The notes under the pieces were generated by a model. That model saw nothing but the letters and a program-made list of their open reading frames with translations, searched no databases and had not been told where the DNA came from. A stretch of 64,000 bases of DNA from UBA6623 sp965238125 (GTDB taxonomy: Bacteria; Acidobacteriota; Terriglobia; Bryobacterales; UBA6623): NCBI GenBank assembly GCA_965238125.1, contig OZ250179.1:2480001-2544000 (forward strand). The letters run 5' to 3'. Numbering within the stretch: the first letter of the stretch is position 1; each line of letters starts with the position of its first letter. The translations under genes were made by a program, and so were the position numbers. Below, piece after piece: positions 34,725-44,190 of the stretch.

Positions 34725-35561
34725 TTGAGATTCTTCCGGCTCGAGCCGCTGATTGCGAGCGCCATCCTATTGTCGGGGTTCCTTGCTTCTATTGCCTCGG
34801 CTCAGCAGGCCCAATTGCTGGTTACGGTTTTCGACGAGAAGACGGGGAACCCGATCGAGAACCTCGACGCCGGCAACTTTTCCGTCATCGACGACAAGAC
34901 GCCGCTGCGCGTGGTAGGAGCCGAGTACAAGAAGACTTTGCTCGACGTCATGTTGCTCGTCGATACGAGCGCGCTGGGGGAGGTTGTTCGCCCGCTGAGC
35001 GCCGCTTTTGTCGAGGCCCTCGGGCAGGATGAGCAGATGGCGATCGTGGGGTTCCACGACTCGGCCGATTTGTTGCAGGATTTCACCAACAGCAAACAAA
35101 CGCTGATGGGTTCGTTGCGCGGCGTGCGCTTCGGCAATAACCCGCGCATTCTCGATGCGCTTTTCGCGGGGCTTGACGGGGGGTTCGCCGCCTCGTCGGC
35201 GGCGCGGCGGGTGATTGTGCTGTTGGCCGCGGGCGTGGAAGGGCGCAGCAAGGTTCCGCTCGCTGACGTGCTGCGGTTGGCCAAGGACAAGCGCGCGTCG
35301 ATTTACCCGGTCTACGTGGAGGGCGTGGAGCGCGGTTTGTTCCACCGCTTGGCCCGACGCACCGGCGGGGCTCACTTCCGGGCCCGTCCGAGAAAGCAGA
35401 ACCCGAAGGACCTGGCCAAGGCCGTCTATTCCGTCTTGCGCGGGCACTACGTGCTGGAGCTGACGGGCGTCTATACCCTGGGCGACCGCATGGAGATCAA
35501 GATCCAGGGGCTGCCGAAATCGGACCTGAAGCCCTGGGCGTCGGCGATGCCGCTGGATTGA
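34725..35561 (+). CDS. VWFA-related protein of acidobacterial type
   Basis: Exported protein of 278 residues. Signal peptide (LRFFRLEPLIASAILLSG to ASIASAQ), an N-terminal strand module LLVTVFDEKTGNPIENL with DAGNFSVIDDKTPLRVV, then a von Willebrand A fold with MLLVDTSALGE as a MIDAS-like DxSxx variant, AIVGFHDSADLLQDFT and VIVLLAAGVEGRSK. This matches the VWFA-related acidobacterial domain (TIGR03436 type) by pattern. The start is uncertain: TTG 34725 follows AGGA derived from the repeat. Function is unknown; surface adhesion or complex formation is generic for VWA. Confidence 0.75.
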   Translation: MRFFRLEPLIASAILLSGFLASIASAQQAQLLVTVFDEKTGNPIENLDAGNFSVIDDKTPLRVVGAEYKKTLLDVMLLVDTSALGEVVRPLSAAFVEALGQDEQMAIVGFHDSADLLQDFTNSKQTLMGSLRGVRFGNNPRILDALFAGLDGGFAASSAARRVIVLLAAGVEGRSKVPLADVLRLAKDKRASIYPVYVEGVERGLFHRLARRTGGAHFRARPRKQNPKDLAKAVYSVLRGHYVLELTGVYTLGDRMEIKIQGLPKSDLKPWASAMPLD

Positions 35562-35577
35562 CCGCCCCCAACCGCGG

Positions 35578-35635
35578 CGTGGCGCGAGCGTCCACGCTTG
35601 CCGCAAACCGATTCATCGGTTCGTATCTCCGAGTT
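35578..35635. repeat. GGCGTGAG hairpin family, half copy
   Basis: CGTGGCGCGAGCGTCCACGC, TTGCCGCAAACCGATTCATC and GGTTCGTATC match one arm of the hairpins at 19455-19587 and 50873-51006. It lies between the convergent VWFA and stomatin genes. Confidence 0.65.
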
Positions 35636-35718
35636 CGCGACAACTCGCCAGCCCGCAATCCCGGTCCCGAAATCGAGACAGCTCCGTGCCTGGCGGTCCC
35701 GACCGCGTGTGCTTAGCC

Positions 35719-36687
35719 CTACCGGCCCGGGTCCGACCGTTCCGCCCCTCCCGAGCTTCCACCCTGGCGGATGAAAGTCATTGCTGTGGCGATCATGGAG
35801 CTCATGTCGCTCAGGGTCGCCGGAACGATCAGCGTGTTTCCGGTCTTTGCCAGTTTGCCAAATTCAGTTAAATACTGCTCTGCAACGCGAAGTTGCACCG
35901 CTTCCGAGCCGCCTCGCGCTTGAATCGACTCCGCGACGGCTCGAATCCCATCCGCCGTCGCGCGCGCCACGGTAAGAATTGCCGCGCCCTCACCCTCCGC
36001 TTCATTGATCTGCTGTTGCTTTCTGGCTTCCGACGCCTTGATCACCTGTTGTTTTTCGCCCTCCGCTGTATTGATCGCAGCGTCGCGAACACCCTCGGAG
36101 TTCAAGATAACGGCTCGCTTCTCGCGCTCCGCCCGCATTTGCTTCTCCATGGCATCGAGCACATCACGCGGCGGATTTATGTTCTTTATTTCGTACCGCA
36201 GCACCTTGACACCCCACGGTTCCGATGCCTTGTCCAATTCGGCCACAATGGAGGCGTTCACCGCGGTTCGCTCCTCAAAGGTGCGGTCGAGATCGATCTT
36301 TCCGATTTCGCTTCGAAGTGCTGTCTGTGCGAGCTGTGATACTGCAAAAAGGTAATTCTGGATGCCGTATGAGGCACGCTCGGGATCCATAACCTTCATG
36401 TACAAGACACCATCCACGCCGACCTGCACGTTGTCACGTGTGATGCAGACCTGTTCGGGAATGTCTGCCGCCTGTTCCTTCAGTGAGTGCTTGTAGCGAA
36501 TCGTGTCGATAAACGGAGTCAGAATGTGGAATCCCGCGTTTAGTGTTCCACTGAATTTTCCAAGCCGCTCGACAATGAAAGCATTCTGCTGTGGCACAAT
36601 GACGGCTGTCTTGGCCAGGACGATCACGACCAAGAGCACGAACACGCCGACAAGAATGAGTCCTCCTATTCCTCCTCCGAGTTCCAT
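35719..36687 (-). CDS. SPFH/band 7 stomatin-like protein
   Basis: Membrane-anchored SPFH protein of 322 residues like QmcA or paraslipins. N-terminal helix (GGLILVGVFVLLVVIVLA), band 7 core (TAVIVPQQNAFIVERLGKF, FHILTPFIDTIRYKHSL, DNVQVGVDGVLYMKVMD), coiled coil rich in EGEKQQVIKASEARKQQQ and a C-terminal TGNTLIVPATLSDMSS. Stomatins form large membrane microdomain rings and pair with NfeD. The nfeD-type gene lies 16 bases upstream, so the pair is an operon. Confidence 0.93.
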   Translation of the reverse strand: MELGGGIGGLILVGVFVLLVVIVLAKTAVIVPQQNAFIVERLGKFSGTLNAGFHILTPFIDTIRYKHSLKEQAADIPEQVCITRDNVQVGVDGVLYMKVMDPERASYGIQNYLFAVSQLAQTALRSEIGKIDLDRTFEERTAVNASIVAELDKASEPWGVKVLRYEIKNINPPRDVLDAMEKQMRAEREKRAVILNSEGVRDAAINTAEGEKQQVIKASEARKQQQINEAEGEGAAILTVARATADGIRAVAESIQARGGSEAVQLRVAEQYLTEFGKLAKTGNTLIVPATLSDMSSMIATAMTFIRQGGSSGGAERSDPGR

Positions 36688-36703
36688 AGCTCACCTCCTC
36701 CGT

Positions 36704-37153
36704 TCATTGTTGTTGTTCTCGCACAAAAAGCACGAGCCCTTCGACCTTCTCGACGGGGCATCGCTGACCACCTGTGAGTCGAGCCTCCCCGCAGTTGCGG
36801 GCGCTCCAGACCGTCCCGCGCATCTCCGCCTGACCCGTCTGACCGGGTAGGATATCTTCAAGAATCACCGCAATCTCTCCGACCATGGTGTCCACTTCAG
36901 GGGCCTGTTTGTTGAACCTTTCAACAAGCTTGCGGCGGAACAGGACGAGGGCCCCGATCGAAAGCAGCGAAAACAGCAACAGTTCGAACCACAAGGGACC
37001 GGTCAAGCCGAGTGCGGAAACTATCCCTACCGCGATCGCTCCCGAGCCGAAGAAGAATAGATAGAATCCACCTGGTGAAAAAATTTCCAGCATCAAGACT
37101 AGGAGCCCGCCCAGCATCCACATCCACCAAGAAAGGGTCAAGTCGTCCATCAT
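36704..37153 (-). CDS. NfeD family membrane protein
   Basis: A 149-residue protein with three to four membrane segments (WWMWMLGGLLVLMLEIFSPG, YLFFFGSGAIAVGIVSALG, WFELLLFSLLSIGALVLF) and a C-terminal OB-fold (VGEIAVILEDILPGQTGQAE, then MRGTVWSARN). This is the short NfeD form without the ClpP-like protease domain. It is the usual partner of stomatin-like proteins and lies directly upstream of one here. ATG 37153 was chosen over 37174; a second ATG follows at once. Confidence 0.9.
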   Translation of the reverse strand: MMDDLTLSWWMWMLGGLLVLMLEIFSPGGFYLFFFGSGAIAVGIVSALGLTGPLWFELLLFSLLSIGALVLFRRKLVERFNKQAPEVDTMVGEIAVILEDILPGQTGQAEMRGTVWSARNCGEARLTGGQRCPVEKVEGLVLFVREQQQ

Positions 37154-37419
37154 CTGCCACGAGGTTCTCACCACGCACCGACCGGATTTCCATCCGGCCC
37201 GTTGGCACCGCTAGCGTAGCGGAAACCGTTCTTCGAATGCAATGACCGGCGTGTGCGTCGGGTGCGGCCGCCGGCCGCGGTCCTCGCGCCAGTCCGCGAT
37301 GAGTGGGGCCGATTTCCGCAATTTTCCTTCTCTCCCGACCCGGCGTAAACGTTATCGCTGCATTTCGCGACCGGGAATTGTGGCGTCCCGATCCTCCGTT
37401 CTGCGAAAATACTCGGCTA

Positions 37420-39033
37420 GTGGGACAAGAGATCTACCTCGTTGCCAACGGAGATTTGCGACTCTCCGCCAATCGCATGTGTTGGCCCGCGCAGGCCGAA
37501 GTCGAGTCCAAACTCATCGCGGCCCTGGAACGAGAAGGTCATGCCGTCCGCCGCGCTCATGACTACGACGAAGCCAAGCGGCACGGCTTTATCGACAGCC
37601 AAGCCCGCGGGATGGAAGTCTTTCGCGCCATTCCGCGAGACGTCTCTCTGATTGTGGTCGAGGCGGTTTGGCAATACAGCCATCACTTGTTGCACGGACT
37701 TTTCACGCACGAGGGACCGATTCTGACCGTTGCCAACTGGAGCGGTCAATGGCCGGGGCTGGTGGGCATGCTCAACCTCAACGGTAGCTTGACCAAAGCG
37801 GGGGTCGCCTACAGCACGTTGTGGAGCGAGGATTTCACCGATGATTTCTTCCTCGGTGGGCTACGCACCTGGCTGGCCGACGGCAAGGTCACTCACGACA
37901 CGCGACACGTCCAAGACGCCTCCGCGATCGATCTGCCCGACGAGGTGGCGACGGTCGGCCGCGATGTCGCAATCCAACTGCGGACGGACAAAGCGATCAT
38001 GGGCGTTTTCGACGAGGGCTGCATGGGGATGTACAACGCCATCATCCCCGACGAGCTGCTGCACCCCATCGGAGTGTTCAAGGAACGTCTCAGCCAATCG
38101 GCGCTCTACGCCGCCATGCGCGAGGTCAATGATTACGAGGCTCAGGAGGTGCGCGATTGGCTCAATGCCAAGGGCATGGCCTTCAAAATCGGATCGAGCG
38201 AGGAATCAGACCTGACCGACCGCCAGATTCTCGAGCAATGCAAGATGTACATTGCGGTCTTGCGGATTGCCGATGAATTTGGTTGCGACACGATCGGCAT
38301 CCAATACCAGCAGGGGCTGAAAGATTTGACGGCCGCATCGGATCTGGCCGAGGGGCTGTTGAATAACGTCGACCGTCCTCCGGCGAAGACGCGGGAAAAC
38401 GGCCGTGTGTTGTTTGAAGGCGAGGCGCTGCCGCATTTCAATGAAGTGGACGAGTGCGCGGGGCTGGACGCCCTGGTGACCAACCGCATTTGGAAGACGT
38501 TGGGCTTTGATCCGGAGACCACGCTGCATGACGTTCGATATGGGGAGTCGTATGCGGTCGATGGGCGGGACGAGTTTGTTTGGGTGTTTGAGATCTCGGG
38601 TTCGGTTCCACCCCAACACCTGATCGGCGGATACACCGGAACGGTGAGCGAGCGCCAGCCACCGATGTATTTTCCTCTTGGCGGCGGGACCGTCAAAGGT
38701 GTCAGCAAGCCGGGTGAAATCGTCTGGAGCCGCATTTTCGTCGAAGACGGGCGCCTGCAAGCCGATCTGGGCCGCGCCAAAGTCGTCGAGCTTCCGCAAG
38801 AAGAAACGGAACGCCGCATGCAGGTCACGACGCCGCAATGGCCCATCATGCACGCGGTCACCTACGGCATCAGCCGCGATCAACTGATGGCCCGCCACAA
38901 GTCGAATCACATTCAAGTTGCCTATGCCCCAGACGCGGCGGGCGCGAACCGGGCGTTGGCGGCCAAGATCGCCGCTTTCCGCGAAATGGGCATGGGCGTC
39001 CATTTGTGCGGAAGCGATCACGGCTTGGATTGA
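37420..39033 (+). CDS. FucI/AraA-like sugar isomerase family protein
   Basis: About 537 residues. VFDEGCMGMYNAIIPDELL and EFGCDTIGIQYQQGLKDL carry a Glu and an Asp in places resembling the metal ligands of L-fucose and L-arabinose isomerases; the C-terminal KSNHIQVAYAPD matches the final His motif. The N-terminal half (AALEREGHAVRRAHDY, GPILTVANWSGQWPGL) fits the substrate-binding domain of this fold. I infer a ketol isomerase or related enzyme. GTG 37420 is a weak choice (no clear Shine-Dalgarno); ATG 37303 would add unconvincing sequence. No kinase, aldolase or sugar regulator is adjacent. Confidence 0.65.
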   Translation: MGQEIYLVANGDLRLSANRMCWPAQAEVESKLIAALEREGHAVRRAHDYDEAKRHGFIDSQARGMEVFRAIPRDVSLIVVEAVWQYSHHLLHGLFTHEGPILTVANWSGQWPGLVGMLNLNGSLTKAGVAYSTLWSEDFTDDFFLGGLRTWLADGKVTHDTRHVQDASAIDLPDEVATVGRDVAIQLRTDKAIMGVFDEGCMGMYNAIIPDELLHPIGVFKERLSQSALYAAMREVNDYEAQEVRDWLNAKGMAFKIGSSEESDLTDRQILEQCKMYIAVLRIADEFGCDTIGIQYQQGLKDLTAASDLAEGLLNNVDRPPAKTRENGRVLFEGEALPHFNEVDECAGLDALVTNRIWKTLGFDPETTLHDVRYGESYAVDGRDEFVWVFEISGSVPPQHLIGGYTGTVSERQPPMYFPLGGGTVKGVSKPGEIVWSRIFVEDGRLQADLGRAKVVELPQEETERRMQVTTPQWPIMHAVTYGISRDQLMARHKSNHIQVAYAPDAAGANRALAAKIAAFREMGMGVHLCGSDHGLD

Positions 39034-39151
39034 CGCTCTTCACGGCTGCCGCCCAACGGCTGTGACCATCCGTTGTCCCTCGAATGCGGGAGGCGCCGGC
39101 GCTCACGGGTTGCGCTTCTGCTGCCGATACCATCTTGAGGGGTTTCGGCCA

Positions 39152-40057
39152 GTGTCTCTTTATCCGAATGTACCGGCCCGTCCCGCGGCCGGATCTCCGC
39201 CGCGGGACTATCGCGCCAAACTGCTGGGATCGTTGGACAAACTGCCGCCGCTGTCGACGATCTTGAACCAGCTGCTTCAGCTCATCAACGACGCCAACTC
39301 GTCGGCGTCGCAAATCTCGGCGATCATCGAGAAGGACAGCGTCCTGAGTGGGAACGTGCTGCGGAGCGTCAATTCGGCGTACTACGGATTGGCCGGCCGC
39401 GTCTCGTCGATTCGTCACGCGGTGACGCTGCTTGGTTTTGAAACTCTGCGTAATCTGGCGCTGGCGTTTTCGATGCGCCGCATGCTCCAGAAGCCTTCAC
39501 CGAAGTCCAGGAAACGTTTCGCGGAGTATTCGCAGCATGCTCTGGGGTGCGCGATCATGACGCAGTTCTTGGCGCACTACACGCATTCCGAAGACGTGGA
39601 CGCGGCTTTCGCGGCCGGGCTCTTCCACGACGTGGGTCGTTTGCTGATCATCACGACGGCGCCCGAGGTTATGGATGCCTTGGCGGCGCGCCGGGAAGAA
39701 GCCGAGAGTTCTCTCGAAAACGCCGAGCAAGAGATACTCAACATCACCCATTCCGAGCTGTCGCACGCCGTGTTGGTGCGCTGGAAGCTACCCGAGATCA
39801 TCCAGCAAGCCGCCCGCTTCCATCATGACCCGGATTCCGCGCCGCGGGAAACCGAGCAAGAGATCTCACTGGCGCAGCTCGTCCACGCCGCCGATGCCTA
39901 CGTGAATTTTCAGGGGCTCGGCACCATGCCGAGCGAGAAGGCGCCCGCCCCCATTCCCGACCAAGCCTTTGAATTCATTGGGCTTAGTGGGAAGTTCCCG
40001 GAGCTGCAAGAACGCTTCCAGAGTGAATTCGAGTCGATTCGGACGGCTTTGCAGTAG
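39152..40057 (+). CDS. HDOD domain signalling protein
   Basis: A 301-residue stand-alone HDOD protein. Signature regions are LPPLSTILNQLLQLINDANS, IEKDSVLSGNVLRSVNSAYY, ISSIRHAVTLLGF-like VSSIRHAVTLLGFETLRNLA, and AGLFHDVGRLLI, where the HD pair is retained. Most HDOD proteins are non-catalytic regulators of motility, biofilm or stress. GTG 39152 was preferred because GAGGGG lies about ten bases upstream. Together with the EAL protein it suggests second-messenger style signalling, though HDOD proteins do not themselves hydrolyse c-di-GMP. Confidence 0.88.
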   Translation: MSLYPNVPARPAAGSPPRDYRAKLLGSLDKLPPLSTILNQLLQLINDANSSASQISAIIEKDSVLSGNVLRSVNSAYYGLAGRVSSIRHAVTLLGFETLRNLALAFSMRRMLQKPSPKSRKRFAEYSQHALGCAIMTQFLAHYTHSEDVDAAFAAGLFHDVGRLLIITTAPEVMDALAARREEAESSLENAEQEILNITHSELSHAVLVRWKLPEIIQQAARFHHDPDSAPRETEQEISLAQLVHAADAYVNFQGLGTMPSEKAPAPIPDQAFEFIGLSGKFPELQERFQSEFESIRTALQ

Positions 40058-40061
40058 ACAA

Positions 40062-40101
40062 CTAGCCCTAGTCGTGTTAGGACAAAACCCCTAGGGCTAT
40101 A
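40062..40101. repeat. TAGCCCTAG inverted repeat upstream of DUF5658 gene
   Basis: TAGCCCTAG and, about 20 bases later, CTAGGGCTA form a 9-bp inverted pair; a further CCCTAGG follows near 40135. There is no T tract, so a terminator is not called. It could be an operator or a small repeat. Confidence 0.4.
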
Positions 40102-40156
40102 CCGAACTATCGTTTGTCACGGTACGATTTTTACCCTAGGCGGAACGAGGTGTGAA

Positions 40157-40447
40157 GTGAATGTCCTAGCTCAATTCATCTACCTCCAATTGTTGGACGT
40201 TCTGACGACGATCGCTTTCATGATGCAAGGGGTCGGCGAAGGCAACCCGATTGTCCGTTGGGCGATGCGTGCCACTGAGAATCCGTTCGGCGGGCTGTTT
40301 ATGCTCAAAGCCGCCGGTGTGGCGCTGGCTATGTTTTGCATTTACCGTTCGCGGGAGAGATTGCTACGGCGAGTGAATGTGCTGTTCGCGGCGGTGGTCG
40401 TCTACAACTTAGTCGCCCTGATTCTGGCCAACCCGTTGGTCAACTAA
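40157..40447 (+). CDS. DUF5658 family membrane protein
   Basis: Small 96-residue membrane protein with three helices. The N-terminal LQLLDVLTTIAFMMQGVGEG plus NPIVRWAM is the DUF5658-type motif (an Asp, two Thr, Glu and NP). Start GTG 40157 has GAGG about seven bases upstream. The function of the family is not known. The gene is convergent with glnE, ten bases apart. Confidence 0.75.
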   Translation: MNVLAQFIYLQLLDVLTTIAFMMQGVGEGNPIVRWAMRATENPFGGLFMLKAAGVALAMFCIYRSRERLLRRVNVLFAAVVVYNLVALILANPLVN

Positions 40448-40456
40448 CGCATCCCC

Positions 40457-43363
40457 TCATCCGTTCGTCGCGAAGATCCGCTGAAACAGCTCCCGTGTTT
40501 CACGCCGCACCTGCTCAAAACCGTCCCGAAAGCCGCCGGGGCCGATCTCGACACGACTCCAGCGTCCCACCAATTCGCTGATGATCTCGGTTTGCGAGAG
40601 CGACACGGGGATTTTGTGCGCGGATGGTCCGCCGGCGACGCGTACGGCGTGATCGAGTGAGCGCAAGAATTCCGCCGCCCTCTCGAGGGTTTCGGCCTGT
40701 TCCTGAGTGAGGGCTTTGGTTGTGCGGAGTACTTCGATTCGCTCCGGGGTGTTTAGGGAGGGGAAGAACAGAGCGGCGTTCCGCAAACGAAGGTACATCA
40801 GAATGAAGTCCACGTCGTAATAGCCTCCCGGACCGGCCTTGATCGGTTGCGACGTTCCATGGGCGTCCTCGATCTTTTTGCGCATGACGACCAACTCGGA
40901 GGCCGGGTCGTCGCTTGCGCCATAGCGTCGCCAGTCTGTGTCTTGCAGCTCGGTGAGGAACTTCGTTCCTTGGGCGAGGTCCCCGGCGATGGTGCGCGCT
41001 TTCATGTACGTGATGGCTTCCCACGCTTCGGCTTGCTCGGAGAAATATTGCTTGAAACGCGACTCGGTTTGGATCAAGGGGCCGTCTCGTCCCATCGGCC
41101 TTAAGCGGCTGTCGATGGTGAACAGAGCGCCGTCGCGCGTATAGCTGCTCATGATGTCGACCAGGGTTTCGACGGCGCGGCGCCACCACTTGACGTGCGG
41201 CGCCCCTTCGTCGGGCAAGACGAAGACGAGGTCGGCGTCGGAGCCGAGGTCGAATTCGCGCATGCCGAGACGCCCTAGGGCGATGATTTGGAGCGGCGCG
41301 GCGGGCCTGGGCCGGCCCAGGGTACGCTCGGTTTCCGCCGTCGCGATCCGCAAGGCCTGTTGAATAACGAATTCGGCGAGGCGGCTGGTTTTATCGAGAG
41401 TTGAAAAGACGGCCTCGCGCCGGTAGACGCTCCACGCCAAGATCTCGAGCATGCGGCGGCGATAAAAACGCCGCAGCTCCGCCGAGTCACTCAGGTCGGA
41501 GTGCCCGGCGTCCTCAAGCGTACCTCGATCGGTGTTGTCGGGATTAGCGCTGTCGGACGCGACGACCGTGCTCAACTCGGCCGCTTCGGCGGGGTTGCGA
41601 ATGATTTGTTCGGCGAGGTGAGGACTATGTTCGATTAAATCTCCGACGCAACGCATCAGGTCGGGGTGGTGTTCGAAAGTCTTGAGCAGGCCGGGAACGG
41701 AGATGAGGTTGTTGAGGAAGTGTTCGAAATGCTTTCGGCCCCAGCGAATCGGCAGATCGGCGATGGTTTTCGCCAACCTCGGCGATTGCTGTTCGAGATG
41801 TTGAATCTGGGCCCGCCAACTGGGGTCGGAGGCGGAATTATCGGGCCGGGCGTCCGCGACACCGACGGCAGGGGCGATGGCGGGCTCGAGCGGGCGTTGA
41901 CCGCCGATTACGCGCTCATAAATTTCGCTGACTTCGCGTAAGTGTCGTTCGACTTCCCGGCCCAGGCTGTCGGCATGGGGTGAGCTCTTGCCGTACATCT
42001 TGCGGGTGAGAATCCGCCTCGGCTCCGGCCGCGAGGGTATCGTGTGGGTCTGACGGTTATGTTCGATCTGGAGGCGGTGTTCGAGGGTACGCAGATACGA
42101 GTAGGCGCTGTAGAGGCGGGAGTAGTCCTGGGGGGAAAGGTAGCCCTTGTCATGCAGGCGGTGGAGGCTGAGCAGCGTTCCACCCCCGCGCACCCATGGC
42201 TCGCGCCCGCCGTGGAGCCGTTGCAGGCATTGCACGAGGAATTCGATGTCGCGAATCCCGCCTCGACTGAGCTTGACGTTGAGGCCGTTGTCGCGGTCTC
42301 CCGAGAGTTTCTTTTGAATGCGGTCGCGCGTTTCCGCGACGCTTTCGATCAGCGAAAAGTCGGTAGTTGTTTGATAGATCCGCGGTTCGAGTATCGCCAA
42401 GAACGTGTTGCCCAGCGGTCGATCTCCGGCGGCGGGACGGGCTTTGATGAGCATTTGCAGCTCCCAATCGCGAGCGCGGGAGTGGTAATACTTCATGGCG
42501 CTGCTGAGCGGTAGCGCGAGTTCTCCGCTGCCGCCTTCGGGCCGCAGACGTAGGTCGACGCGGAAGCAAGAGCCCTCCGGAGTGATCTTCGAGAGCATGC
42601 GCGTCAGTCGTTGCGCCAACTGGCCGAAAAACTCTCGGCCGGGGATTGTGATGGGGCCGGTTGTTTCCGCTTCGGCTGTGTAGAGATACATCAGATCGAT
42701 GTCGGAGCTATAGTTGAGCTCGCGTCCGCCGAGTTTCCCGAGGGCTAAGACGACGAAGTGGGATTCGATGGGTCCGGAATCCGCCTTCGTCAGCGGGCGC
42801 CCGAAACGCCGTACAAGCTGCTGGTGTATGTGCTCCAGCGCCCCTTGAAGGATTGCGTCCGCCAGATTCGAGAGCTCTTCGGTGATTTCGGCCAGGGTTG
42901 CGAAACGGAACAGATCGCGGATCACGATGCGCAACAGGTGCATGTGTTTGAACCGCACCAGGGTCTTGGCCGCTTCGTCATCGGCGGTTTCGGAGGGAAA
43001 CAATCCCAATTCCGAGCGTAACTCGTCGGTCGACAGCAGACGATAGAGGCGCCTTTCATCGAGGGCCCAAGCGAGCAGCTCGGGATAACGAAATAACGTT
43101 TCGGCAAGAAAGTGACTGTGGCCGAAGACCGCCGTTAAGATCGGCAAGCGGTTGCCGTGCGGGAGAAAAGACTCGTCTTCCCCCGCCGCCCGCTTCAAGA
43201 AGCGCTCAAGGTGGTTAAGCGAAGAATCCGGGTCGGGAGATTGCCGCAACGACTGGCGCAACGTTGTCAGCGCTTGCTCGGACAAGATACCGGCGACGGC
43301 CCGAAAATTGCGCTCGGCCGCCGCGGGGTCACGAAAAGGGATCGACTGGAGAGACAAAGCCAC
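40457..43363 (-). CDS. glnE: Bifunctional glutamine synthetase adenylyltransferase/deadenylase
   Basis: GlnE modifies glutamine synthetase by adding or removing AMP in response to PII. Both nucleotidyltransferase halves are present: the N-terminal deadenylase with LGKLGGRELNYSSDIDLMYL and VDLRLRPEGGSGELALPLS, and the C-terminal adenylylase with LGRLGMREFDLGSDADLVFV and DSRLRPMGRDGPLIQTES. Each is followed by the helical regulatory part; WELQMLIKARPAAGD and WEAITYMKARTIAGD mirror each other. The length, 968 residues, is close to the E. coli protein. It is the last gene of a four-gene minus-strand group; no glnA or glnB is in the window. Confidence 0.96.
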   Translation of the reverse strand: MALSLQSIPFRDPAAAERNFRAVAGILSEQALTTLRQSLRQSPDPDSSLNHLERFLKRAAGEDESFLPHGNRLPILTAVFGHSHFLAETLFRYPELLAWALDERRLYRLLSTDELRSELGLFPSETADDEAAKTLVRFKHMHLLRIVIRDLFRFATLAEITEELSNLADAILQGALEHIHQQLVRRFGRPLTKADSGPIESHFVVLALGKLGGRELNYSSDIDLMYLYTAEAETTGPITIPGREFFGQLAQRLTRMLSKITPEGSCFRVDLRLRPEGGSGELALPLSSAMKYYHSRARDWELQMLIKARPAAGDRPLGNTFLAILEPRIYQTTTDFSLIESVAETRDRIQKKLSGDRDNGLNVKLSRGGIRDIEFLVQCLQRLHGGREPWVRGGGTLLSLHRLHDKGYLSPQDYSRLYSAYSYLRTLEHRLQIEHNRQTHTIPSRPEPRRILTRKMYGKSSPHADSLGREVERHLREVSEIYERVIGGQRPLEPAIAPAVGVADARPDNSASDPSWRAQIQHLEQQSPRLAKTIADLPIRWGRKHFEHFLNNLISVPGLLKTFEHHPDLMRCVGDLIEHSPHLAEQIIRNPAEAAELSTVVASDSANPDNTDRGTLEDAGHSDLSDSAELRRFYRRRMLEILAWSVYRREAVFSTLDKTSRLAEFVIQQALRIATAETERTLGRPRPAAPLQIIALGRLGMREFDLGSDADLVFVLPDEGAPHVKWWRRAVETLVDIMSSYTRDGALFTIDSRLRPMGRDGPLIQTESRFKQYFSEQAEAWEAITYMKARTIAGDLAQGTKFLTELQDTDWRRYGASDDPASELVVMRKKIEDAHGTSQPIKAGPGGYYDVDFILMYLRLRNAALFFPSLNTPERIEVLRTTKALTQEQAETLERAAEFLRSLDHAVRVAGGPSAHKIPVSLSQTEIISELVGRWSRVEIGPGGFRDGFEQVRRETRELFQRIFATNG

Positions 43364-43427
43364 CGTTCACAAAGTAGCGCATTGCCCGGGCACCCAGCGA
43401 TGACGGTGCGTCGGAAGGGCGAGAAAT

Positions 43428-44141
43428 TCAGGCCTGCTCGATCAGCACGACGGTGACGTTATCGGGCGCTCCTTTTTCGAGCGCGGATTCGATCAGCGCC
43501 TCGCATTTTTCCTGCAGCGAGCCGCTCGCTTCGAGGCCGCGGACGAGAGCTTCCTCGCCGGCGATACCGTGGAGGCCGTCGGAGCAGAGCAGCATCAGGT
43601 CTTGGGGCGAAAACTCGACGATGTGTGTCTGGACCTCGATGGAGTCTTCGGCGCCGACCGCTTTCGTGAGAACGTTGCGATAGGGATGTGTGCGGAGCTG
43701 CTCCTCGGTTAGGCCCAAGCCGCGCCCGACTTCGTTGATCCAGGTATGGTCGGTCGTGACACAGTAAAGCTCGCCGTCGGTGCGGAGGTAGGCCCGGCTG
43801 TCGCCAACGTTGGCGACATAGGCGCGGGTTTGGTTGACCAGCACGGCGACGACGGTGGTCCCCATGCCGGCGTATTGGCGATTTTGTCCCGCTTCCCAGC
43901 GGACATTGCGGTTGGCGAGTTGAATGGACTCGCTCAGACGATCAAGGTTGGCCGATTCGCCCGCCTGCTTCATCTCGGCCACCACGGTATCGACGGTGAT
44001 GCGTGAGGCGCGCTCTCCGGCTTTCGCGCCGCCCATGCCGTCGGCGACGACGAACAGCCCCAGGCTCGGATCGGCGGCGTAGGAGTCCTCGTTGTTGGAC
44101 CTCACCAACCCGACGTGGGTCATACCGAAGTTTTTCGTCAT
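43428..44141 (-). CDS. PP2C-type protein phosphatase
   Basis: Soluble Ser/Thr phosphatase of the PPM family, 237 residues from ATG 44141. Metal-binding motifs are VGLVRSNNEDSYAADP, FVVADGMGGAKAGERAS, YVANVGDSRAYL, LMLLCSDGLHGI and the terminal GAPDNVTVVLIE. All expected Asp ligands are present. The closest possible partner in the window is the Ser/Thr kinase-propeller at 46314-49235. The longer ATG 44213 overlaps ygfZ and adds an unlikely Gly/Arg-rich start. It lies 49 bases downstream of ygfZ. Confidence 0.92.
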   Translation of the reverse strand: MTKNFGMTHVGLVRSNNEDSYAADPSLGLFVVADGMGGAKAGERASRITVDTVVAEMKQAGESANLDRLSESIQLANRNVRWEAGQNRQYAGMGTTVVAVLVNQTRAYVANVGDSRAYLRTDGELYCVTTDHTWINEVGRGLGLTEEQLRTHPYRNVLTKAVGAEDSIEVQTHIVEFSPQDLMLLCSDGLHGIAGEEALVRGLEASGSLQEKCEALIESALEKGAPDNVTVVLIEQA

Positions 44142-44190
44142 GGACGACCCGTCGGCGAACACACCGCCTCGCAGCCGTGGGTGCCGGCCC

